Positions 21,370 through 31,000 of a DNA stretch of 64,000 bases are shown here, piece by piece (within the stretch, counting starts at the first letter, position 1; each line of letters begins with the position of its first letter). The stretch is taken from positions 24,040,875-24,104,874 of the forward strand of contig OY755170.1 of NCBI GenBank assembly GCA_963576735.1. Direction: 5' to 3'. Source of the stretch: Bedellia somnulentella. Taxonomy: Eukaryota > Arthropoda > Insecta > Lepidoptera > Bedelliidae. The notes below the pieces were generated by a model. That model ran no database searches. It was not told the origin of the DNA and worked only from the letters and a program-made list of their open reading frames with translations. The translations under genes were made by a program, and so were the position numbers.

Positions 21370-22575
21370 ATAACGTCGGTAATTACATTAATTTATAAAA
21401 TTATTCAAAAAAATCACTTTAAAATTAATGCAATTACAAAAGCAAAATGAGTTACAATTATATCATAAAGTACTTGCAATACAACAAATGCTAATTTTTG
21501 ATGCGAATTTCTGCCTAAATAAATATAGAAGAAAAGTGAAAGAGTAGCCTGAAAGGAAGATACAATTGTAAAGACTTTCAAAGAAAAAACGTAGACAGTT
21601 CACACGGAACAATATGACAACAACAATAAACTGATGTAGTTTTTTACGTATCTGAAAGCTGTCAGTAGGTAAGTGGTGCTGTAATATAAGAGGTAACACC
21701 ATACATACGACTTACTAGGATAGCGGACTAAGACTTAATGTTAAGTTAAAGATAGAAATTATTTATCGCAATATCGATATGTCAAACTTCGCACTGATGA
21801 CTAGAAGCTACACGACTGCGAACTGTAACTAAAACTAAGAAGTAAATTACAACAAACTGCATTTCTTAAATTTATTTCATTTCTTATATTTTCTTAAATA
21901 AATTTACTTTACACACAAGAGTAGATATTTAATATAAGTATGCATTATTACTTAACGCACATTCTTTATTTTAGGACTGATATGTTATTATAACGAACCG
22001 TTGGGATAATATAAAAACACGAGATGTAGGTAATTAAGAAAAAAATGAACAAGATATAAATAAATTGCCTAGTATGGCAGAGTAGATATTTTATCGCTCG
22101 CATATCGATTAAGAAATCACGTCGAATATCGAATAAGAAAGCACGTCAATAATAATATAGGATTGAATCAATATAGGAGTATAGAAAAATATACGTTTGT
22201 AAATAGTACTTATATTAAATATCGTTTATTAATTTACCACCAATTAACTGTTTTAACGCTTTAACGCTAATTTGCTCTTTATAAAGGCAGTACAAAGCTT
22301 TAAAATTTGATTCGGTTTAATTTTAATTCCAATCAATGTCGCACGTTTAATCTAAGACTAATTTTTGGCAGATAAGTTTAATTACACATACAACATAAGT
22401 GGCACCGGTTTATCACAGCTATATTTTTTTTGCATTTAGCGATACAAACAATCAGAGATTTCTTAATAATTTTTTTGGTATAATAATGTTACATTTTATT
22501 TTGAAGTTTCAACTAAAGATCTGGATTTACAAAAAACTTAAAAGAGAATCAAAAACTTAAAAGAGAATTATAAAC
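21370..22575. other. A+T-rich spacer, no recognisable feature
   Basis: No supported gene. A short local repeat AAGAAATCACGTCGAATATC / AAGAAAGCACGTC occurs at about 22110-22150. Confidence 0.5.
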
Positions 22576-22599
22576 TTAAAAATAAACTAAATTATAATT

Positions 22600-22780
22600 A
22601 TATTTTTGATATAAGAAGGAAGACATCATCACATCGGAACTGGCAAGTGTTCGACCCTGAAGAAGAAGTCCAGAATATTCCGATCGCTGAAAGACCTCCC
22701 GGCTGGCTGGCGTATTACAGCTGGGACACAACAGAGGCCTGCTAGTACCCAAAATAGGATTGTTATTAGGTTCCTGCAAA
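22600..22780. other. Unassigned GC-richer segment
   Basis: A ~130-bp stretch (TTCGACCCTGAAGAAGAAG, CCTCCCGGCTGGCTGGCG) stands out from its surroundings. Both strands have short open frames, but none matches a family I recognise. It lies just upstream of LINE RNase H remnants and may belong to the same element. Confidence 0.35.
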
Positions 22781-22825
22781 TAAAATTATTGTGTTAGTCC
22801 TGTGAGTATTTTAAAGGTGCAATCA

Positions 22826-23335
22826 TACTCGCCGCCCAAGCAGTGTTAGCGAGAAAAATCAGAGAATTTCCAATAAGCATTCTCTCGGACAGCAAATCAG
22901 TCCTGCAAGCCCTAATGAGCTACGAGTGCAAATCAGGGCTCATACATGAATCTATCAAAGCTCAAACGGCGATAGGGCAAACCAATATAGTTACGGTCTT
23001 ACATTTAAAACATACATTGATAAAATTAGAATAACACTACCCCATTTCTACCCGTGGGTGATCGTAAGAGGCGACTAAGGGTATAGGGGCTTTATAAGTG
23101 ATTTTTGGGCGATGTGATTGGAGACCCGTCACCAAAAACATTTATTATTACCATCTTTTTCCCAATCAACTTCCAAAAGTGGCTAAGGAATTTTTCAATC
23201 CAAAGCTCTGGCTACCCCGTTAAGGGATTTATAGCCGTGAGTATATGTATGTATGTATTGATAAAATTGAAGCACTGCAAATTAGGTCCATTAATCTTCT
23301 CGAAAATATTAAAACCAAATTAAAATGTTAAGGTG
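22826..23335 (+). pseudogene. LINE RNase H domain remnant, split by SINE-A
   Basis: Reads LAAQAVLARKIREFPISILS then DSKSVLQALMSYECKSGLI, the RNase H-like domain of Jockey-type LINE ORF2 (the DS of SDSKSVLQAL is the catalytic-site aspartate region). The frame continues LKHTLIK, is interrupted by the SINE-A at 23028-23256, and resumes IEALQIRSINLLENIKTK to a stop near 23328. The N-terminal part of the domain and the RT are absent here. Confidence 0.75.
23028..23256 (+). mobile_element. SINE-A with 12-bp target-site duplication
   Basis: Body from AGAATAACACTACCCC to GCCGTGAGTATATGTATGT. ATTGATAAAATT flanks it at 23016-23027 and 23257-23268, a perfect 12-bp duplication inside a LINE coding remnant. 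The extreme 5' end (GTGTAGTGTCGG) is missing, so this is a slightly 5'-truncated insertion. Confidence 0.93.
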
Positions 23336-23389
23336 ACTATTCAAAACTATTTAAAATCTGCAAATACTCCCAGTTACTATTAAATATTC

Positions 23390-23515
23390 TACGCTATTTA
23401 AATGACCTACCAGCGGATTCCACCACAATATTCGCGGGCGATACTTCTGTCGTAACATCCTGTAACAATGAAGAAACACTGTACATTAATCACATCTTGG
23501 CTCTCGGAACATAAC
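23390..23515 (+). pseudogene. LINE reverse transcriptase fragment
   Basis: Encodes LNDLPADSTTIFAGDTSVV followed by CNNEETLYINHI. FAGDTSVV is the RT active-site box FADDTSVV with the first catalytic aspartate changed to glycine, so it is inactive. Likely part of the same LINE debris as 22826-23335, rearranged. Confidence 0.72.
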
Positions 23516-23522
23516 TCAGTTA

Positions 23523-23845
23523 CATACCTTACATACATACTCACGCCATTAGTTCCCATTAGGGTAGGCAGAGACTATCGATCGCCACTTCGTACGATCC
23601 TGAAAAACCTCTCTAGCTTCGTTTACATCTATTAATCTTTTCATACATGCTCCTTTATTCTTCATACTTCGGACGCCTTCCTTTTTGAGTACACTCTCAA
23701 TTTGGTCCAAGTGTGTTCTCCGTGGTCGTCCTCTACTAACATTACCACCCACACTAGCTCTATAGATCCCTTTTACCAATTTTCTATGATCCATCCTCTC
23801 TATGCGCCCAAACCATCTCAACATTCCTTCTTCTATCTTTTATAA
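23523..23845 (-). pseudogene. RTE-type LINE 3' end with intact C-terminus
   Basis: The minus-strand frame 23824-23549 encodes the complete RTE C-terminal block: MLRWFGRIERMDHRKLVKG, SRGRPRRTHLDQIESVLKK and DRTKWRSIVSAYPNGN, followed by the characteristic 3' end (GGCGTGAGTATGTATGTAAG on the minus strand). It serves as the local reference for the truncated RTE tails elsewhere in the window. Confidence 0.9.
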
Positions 23846-24057
23846 CTTAGATATAAACTTCAGTAAAAATAAATTACTACATAATTAGAATGTTTTTGTT
23901 CATGAAAACCTCAGTGCCCTTCCAGGGTCTGCAAAATTTAATTAGTTAATTATATTTATTTAAGATTAATTTAAGATCCTATGTACTTGAGTTCTAGCAC
24001 TACTAAAAAAATATTTAGCGAATTGTTATTATATTAGATGTCTTAAAACTCCTTAAA

Positions 24058-24145
24058 ACAAGTCGGTATGTTTTTTGTATATTTTAAATATTTTTATTCG
24101 ATAGCAAACACAAAAATAAAAGACTATTTGGAATACTTTTGTTAT
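24058..24145. repeat. End fragment of the 4-kb TIR/CXC element
   Basis: GTCGGTATG, then TTTTAAATATTTTTATTCGA, TAGCAAACAC and AAAATAAAAGACTATTTG match one terminus of the elements at 26009-30015 and 46762-47243. The flank here is AAGT rather than AATT. Beyond ~24145 similarity is lost. Confidence 0.7.
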
Positions 24146-24366
24146 AAAATAAAAAATTCAAAATAAATTCACCAGGTTTTTGTATATGAATTATACGGAG
24201 TTTACCCTTACTATCCGCTGATGTACCCTCCTTTTTCGTTTTGGGTATGGTGGGGTATAACACGTTAGAAGTAAGTAGTGGCTTACATTTTTTGATTTCC
24301 TTGTTTAATATAATTAAAGGTACCATAAAAAATAGCACGATTTTAAGTCAGATTAAAATAATATTG

Positions 24367-24548
24367 CTGTGTAGTGTCGGGGCCGTAGCCTTAAAGGGGT
24401 AGCCAGAGCTAAGGAATTAGAAACTCTTCAGCCACTTTTGGTAAATTGAGTGGGAAAAGGATGGTAAAGTAAAGGTTGTTGGTGATGGGTCTCCAACCGC
24501 ATCGCCCAAAAATCCCTTAAAAGCTCCAATACCGTTAGTCGCCTAGTA
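24367..24548 (-). mobile_element. SINE-A, minus strand, rearranged
   Basis: GGGGTAGCCAGAGCTAAGG through ATCGCCCAAAAATCCC to TTAGTCGCCT. A 5'-end piece in plus sense (GCTGTGTAGTGTCGGGG) is fused to its left side, so part of a second copy or an inversion is involved. Confidence 0.8.
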
Positions 24549-24891
24549 TTATTTAAGATAAGGTTAATAAAGTTGTAGTTATATAATACTTGTATATGTG
24601 TGTGTATGTGTGTGTGTTTGCGCGTCAATTTTGTGGTTTTGGTTTAGGTCACTCGTTAATTCATTTTGTTATTTTTAGAAGATCCTCAGTCTCTTCATAG
24701 TCTAGGGTAAGAAGATAGCTAATGATTTCAGACCTAAAATTGCCTTGAATTATATTTCTTTGATTATTGATATTATTTTTTCTTTAAGTATACATTTTCT
24801 TTTTGTTTGTATAGATATTGATAGAAGATATTTACAAGCACTGTAACTCTTAGTCTCTTGGAAAGCTTGATAGCTGTAATACAGGTATAAC

Positions 24892-25011
24892 CTAGTACAG
24901 CATCAATGTCACTATGTACTGAACTTTTACTTTTACTGTCTTTATTGTAAACAATTGTATCTTCGTACCAAATAAATATTTCTTCTTCTTTAGCTCCATT
25001 TCTGACTCGAT
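24892..25011 (-). CDS. Host gene terminal exon (phase-compatible)
   Basis: Acceptor CTCAATTTCAG precedes 25011. In the phase set by the previous exon it reads IESEMELKKKKYLFGTK and ends LMLY plus TAG (24892-24894), 39 codons. A different frame of the same stretch is open about twice as far (EEEIFIWYEDTIVYNKDS ... ENVYLKKK, stop near 24780) and looks at least as protein-like, so the true terminal frame or acceptor is uncertain. Confidence 0.55.
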   Translation of the reverse strand: MESEMELKKKKYLFGTKIQLFTIKTVKVKVQYIVTLMLY

Positions 25012-28000
25012 CTGAAATTGAGGTTTTTCTTACATTAAAAACGGTGAAACGTTTGACAGTATGACTATATCACTGAGGAATATAGTGGACATTTTGCATA
25101 CTAGGTCAGGACTAAATAATAATACTTTCTTGTGCATGAAACCTCATGAGGGAATTATTTACTAATCAATTAAGGAAAGACAAAACTCGAAACCAGCGGG
25201 ACTCGAACCCACGACATCCGGGTATGAGCTCCGGTCGCTCTGCCAACTGAGCTATGGTGCCAAGTAACCACTGATGCGAAATTTTTCTTTGCTTCTTAAC
25301 AATTTATATCCGGTCGAGGGTTCGAGACCCGCTGGTGTCGAAATTATTCTTTCCTTAATTGAAGTCCCTTGATGTCTTGAAAAACTAGTGTCCAATGCAC
25401 GATTTCAAGAAAACTATAATAATATTTATATAAGCATATGTTTAAGAATGATGTTTTTCTCTAATATTAATAAAGTTCAAAACGGCGATAAGTTTATTCC
25501 CTGTAACGTGAATGGCGATGCATAAATGTTCAAATCATTGAGCTAAATTTATTGTAAGTAAATTTATTCTTATTTTAGCAATGTTATATATACTTAAGCG
25601 GCTATGTGAGCATAATCTTTGTCATCTATATAGGAAAGCAAACTGCATTCTAATTACAAATGGAATTCATAACTAAATTACTATAAAGAACGTACAAGGT
25701 CAACAATCATACATATACCAGAGCCATAAATTCCCATTAACATAGACAGAAAATATCAATCGCCAATTAGCACGATTCTACCGAATCATTTATTTTCATA
25801 TATTTTTTGCCGTCCTTTACAAAATAGCACAACCTTACCTTTCTGTCGCTCACATTGGCAGCCAAGTCCGCGTTCTGAGTAATCCCTGTTGCGAAGTAAT
25901 ACACCTCGTTGATGGCTTCTCGAAGTTGCTCGGTTAGATTGGTAGTCTGGAAATTTTGTGTCAACGATGTAGTTAAAAAAAACTTTATTCAGAGAAACAA
26001 TATCCGCCAATTCGGTATGCAAAGTTTTAAAAAAGTGATGCTGATTACGAAACCATTTCGAGATGTTTTGCTGTTAAGGAATATTTTCTTGAAATTAAAT
26101 CAAATAAAGCTAAGATGAGTGTTTAATATGAAAAAACTGAACAGTATTTGACCTTCAATGTTACTTCAAAAACATTCGTTTTTGCAGTTTATTAATTAAA
26201 TATCGAAAATCATAGGCTTATTTAGTATAATATCGTAATAATTTGACATCACAAATTCGTGAAATGTTTTACAATTAGTGTCATTTTTACTAAACATTTT
26301 GCTTCATTTAGATACATGGCGCTACGAGATTTTGCTGATTAGTCCGGTCAATTTAGACCAAAAAACAAAACAACACACAACAAGACACAAAAGGCTAAAG
26401 GCTACATTAATTCCCATCAAGCTGAAAGTTGGTGCAATTGTTCAAAATATAAGTAAAGCCTTAAAACTCTCTATCATTCCCTTGCGTCGTTTTTTTTTAT
26501 TCAAGGTCAAAGGTAAAAAAATGGGTTTTTCGCGATTTACTCCAAAACGGTAAGTTTTATCATAAAATAACCTAGACAAAAATTGTAGATCGTAAAATTA
26601 TCTATAAAAAAGATACCGCTTCTGAGATAAAACGATTTAAAAATTGTAAGCGTCATTGTATGCATAAGCGCGCCACGTATATACCTCTGTGGCTGTAATA
26701 TAAGTGAGAATATGTTTTTATGGGTGGTTCTAACCTATTTTTAATATATAAAAAATGAGATAAGATGTAGACTTACTCGTATTACTTACTGCTCGAACTC
26801 CAGCTGACAAAACTATTTTCTTCTTAAAACCAGGAAAAGCTCAAAATCAATCTGAAATATTTACATTCAAAAGTTTATCAACTTTTGGAAAGTGTCAATA
26901 TTATGTACTACTAGCTGTGCCCGCGACTTCGTTCGCGTGATTGTCGAGAACAAAAAAACGTCGTTTAGTTAAGAGTATATCACCTTTTTGATGATTTAGA
27001 TAATGATTACGTCAAGGCTTCTCTATACACTATGTTAGCGGTGGAATTACCCGGAGCATATACAAAAAGATTGTTTGGGTTGCTAACACGTGATAGAGAA
27101 ACATAGAGTTGGCCGTGTGAGAAACGATCAAAAGTAAGGTCTACACCCGCAACGGATAACGTCTGGCCTTGGGCTTAATTAATAGTCATAGCGTAACAGA
27201 GGCTTACAGGAAACTGCACACGTTTGAAAGTAAATGAAAAATTATTGGGGATAATAGGTATCCTAGGAATGAAAACAACATCACCGGAGCCGTAACCTGT
27301 TAAGATTTCGGCTTCAATGACATTTCGTTGGAGATTTGTCACTCTCAACTCTCAACCGAGTTCCGTTGCATAGTTTTGGTGGGCTTAAATTTCTGAGTAG
27401 AATGATTGGTACTCCGACTTTAAAAATATATTTTGTGTGCTGGAAGACCTGGTGCATTTAGAGAGTCTAAAAATTCTACTGGATAGTGAGTGGCATCTCC
27501 TTCTTCCAAAACCGTGTTAATTGATAAATATTCCCTATTTTCTCCAGAAACATGTACTAATATTTGAGAATTTATTGCTGCTGCTTGGTCATTGCGAGGT
27601 GCCAAAATAGCTCGTTGACATAGCCAAGCAGCGTCATGGTTCGAGATCTCTTATGGATCTCCGTATACAGAGGAAATGAGTTCCTGCTGTGAGGCAACAG
27701 GAGAACACAGGCTTTCGACTAAAGTTACTTTACCTCCTTCTTGAGTCGGGTATGTGCCGTTACCAATTTGAATAGTACATTTGAGAAAAGCTGCGCGTTT
27801 GCGTCACCTCCCAAATATGCTCGCATATTAAAGCTCAAATTAGTTATTATGACACTACGCCATAAAATAGAGCTCTTTAAACAGGCACCTATTTCATCGG
27901 CCCTCGTTCCTCTGGGTATTATAGGGAGTGTCTGCCTTAAGTCTCCACAGAATAGCACCGTTAAGCCTCCCATCGGTCGGTCATTTTGTCTTATGTCTCG

Positions 28001-31000
28001 CAACGTTCTATCTACAGCTTCCACAGCTTTACGATACCGAAACCAAAATAATTTTCCAAGCAACCAAAGACCAACTACGAAGTAAATAAAATTCAATATT
28101 TACTTCGTACTTCAAACCAATGACCAAACGAAACCAAAATAATTTTCAAAACAACCAAAGAACTTTAACGACACACTCAAGAACTTTTAAGACACCTAAC
28201 GAAACCAATTTGTCTAGTAAACACGGTCGAGGTGATTCTCGTGCGGAAAATCTTAACACCGCGATTCAGAAAATGACGTCATTTGCACAACGCTATCTAT
28301 CGGACTTTGGATTCCAACTATCAACATTAGTTCTATATTTAGACTTAAGATGTCGTTGCAAGTACTATACTGAATTGCGTAACGTAATATTTTTCTTCTT
28401 GAACTCACAAAATTAATCATATCTTTTAATAGAGTGAACCGATTTCGATGAAACAAAAACTAAGTTATACCTCAAGTTACGTATAATTTTTGTATTGAAT
28501 TCGTAGATTTTACGTGATGTGCGAACAAACAAACATATAAACAGACAAACAGACAAAAATTTAAAAAAATATGGAAATGGGTTCTGTTACTTATCTGTTC
28601 ACACGCTGGCTATTTTTTTTTTCAATTTCTTCAATGTACAAAAATGACTTATCTACAGATTTATTATATGTATAGATTTTTACATGCAGTAACAGGCTGT
28701 GATACGGCATCTGCATTTTACAGGAGAGGTAAAACAATAGTCTTTAAAATGTTTGAAAAGCAAGATTTAGTTCAATGTGCTGAAGTTTTCAAAAAAAGTA
28801 ATTCAACGCCACCAGAAGTTATCACCAACGGAATTTGCTTTCGTCTTCGTATGTACGGAGCCCCTAAAAAAACTACCTGCTTAGATATGTATCGATATGC
28901 ATGTTTTGTTAAAAGCACTCGGAATAAAAAAACAATTACACTTAGCTTGTCTTCCTCCAACCTCAGTCGCTGCTCATCAACATCTTTTTCGGGTATATTA
29001 TCAAGTTCAGTCGTGGCTTGCTTATCAGCTGGACCCAAAAGATTGGGGTTGGAAGTTGATCGATAATGCATTGGAACCAATCCAGACTTTACTTCCACCT
29101 GCGCCAGAAAAGTGGCTAAACTAAATTCTTTGCAACTGTAAAAAAGGATGCAGTGCTAAATGTGGTTGCAAAAAAGTTGGACTGTTTTGTTCTCTTGCAT
29201 GCACGAATTGTCAAGGCCGGTCGTGTTCTAACGTTGAATCACCAACAGCAGAGGATTCGTTTGATACTGATGAACAAACATGCGATACATCGCTTCTGAC
29301 GCAATTTACTTGCACTCAAGATGAAGAAGAAGTAGAAGAAAAAGAAGAAGAAGAAGGAGAAGAAGAAGACGACGACGACGACGACGATGACGATGATCAA
29401 CAAGAAGTAATTGAAGATTACGAGTAGGAGTAATATTTTTTTTTACTGTTTGTTAATTTCCATCGCTTTTATTATTTATCATTTTCAGTTCGTGGAATAG
29501 GAAATAAATGTAATAATAAAATAATTTCCCTACAGGGGAAACCATGATAAAAAAAACGCGCTAAGTACACTACCCCAGAGGTGGCGTGGAAACGAGTGCA
29601 ATGACGCTTACAACTTTTTAAATCGTTTTATCTCAGAAGCGGTATCTTTTAGGAAAAAAAATATTGATACCTTTTTTATAGGTCATTTTACGATCTACAA
29701 CTTTTGTCTTGGTAATTTTACGATAAAACTCCACGGGGTGAATTGATGGGGAGTTTTAAGGCTTACTTTATAATTATATTTTGAACAATTGTACCAACTT
29801 TCAGCTTGATGGGATTTAATGGACCTTTCGATGTATAAATTGACCGGACTAGATAACTAACGTCATTAAATTCAAAAGTGAAACAAACTTTAAAAAATCA
29901 TAACTTTACAATTACTCATTTTAAATGAATAATATTCAAATCAGTCTTTTATTTTCGTGTTTGCTATCGAATAAAAATATTTAATAAATACAAAAAAAAC
30001 TTTGCATACCGAATTGTAGTTATTAAATTTTATTTAATTTGTATTTGTGTATATGTTTCCTTGATGTGAAATAAATAATAAAGAGTTTTTGTAGTGTATT
30101 GTATCATCACATCATACATACATACATATACTCACGGCTATAAATCCCTAAAAGGGGTAGCCAGAGCTGAGAAATTAGAAATTTAGTAAATTTAGTTATA
30201 AGTATAGTCTACTGCACCTGAACTGGGCCATCAACTATGTCTCAGATTGCAGCGTTCATTACTGATTTCCGTTAAAATTTAAGGAAACTCAAATGTATTT
30301 ACATAAGAAATTGAAAATTAGAAAAAGGAGTGGAAATAATAAAAATACAAAACGAATAAATGTAAATTAATTTTCAAAACCACAAAAATAACATTAAAAA
30401 ATCGACAAGAAAAAAAATATACAAAAATAATTATTAGAGAAATTAAATATCTGAGGAACAAATTAAGATAAACCATCTAAATATGTGTGATTAATGTTTT
30501 TATAACCCTCTCTTTGTGTAAATGTATAAGCGCATGCGTGTAATAGAGAGGGTGTGGTGTCATCGGTGTCATAGAAGTAGTGTTGATAGATGTTGTCATG
30601 CAATGTCGTTAAGTCAAATAAAGAAAAAGTAATGACTTGGGGTTATAGGGCATAGATCTAGCAATCTACGAGCGCACGTCGCCCTTAGTTATGCGAGTGA
30701 CCTATCTGTATACGCGTCAATGTAGGCGTGAGAGGAGACCGTGCGTACGGTTAGCAAATATAAAAATAATAATTAAGTTATAGATTTCACCCATTTTTAT
30801 ACTTTATATTTAATTTATTAGGAATGGTAAATAAACAAATACGTCAATGTAATTACTAATTTTTAAATATATGCAGCTGTAAACATAAAACTAACATAAA
30901 AAAAATGTTTTCCTAAAAATACTTGAACGAAACGCAATATAAAAATCTTCTAAGTAATAAAATAACTAATATTAACTTGTATAACTACCCTCAGCAAAAA

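Larger units (their letters stand above)
26009..30015. mobile_element. 4-kb TIR element carrying a CXC-type protein gene
   Basis: The left end AATTCGGTATGCAAAGTTTT (26009-26028) is repeated in exact complement at 29996-30015. A second, subterminal inverted region pairs about 26335-26690 with 29560-29860 (phrases AGTCCGGTCAATTTA, CATCAAGCTGAAAGTTGGT, AGATACCGCTTCTGAGATAA). Both long copies and the short derivative at 46762-47243 have AATT at the edge, so AATT is either part of the TIR or the target duplication. Inside lie a minus-strand Helitron helicase (26911-28060) and a plus-strand gene remnant for a CXC protein (28677-29427). The whole unit sits in one host intron. Superfamily not recognised. 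Confidence 0.8.

Noticed and set aside
28120..28416. 98-codon plus-strand frame upstream of the CXC protein as its N-terminus
   Set aside because: Low-complexity start, no motif, and a repeat-like segment (28440-28600) separates it from the GCDT region.
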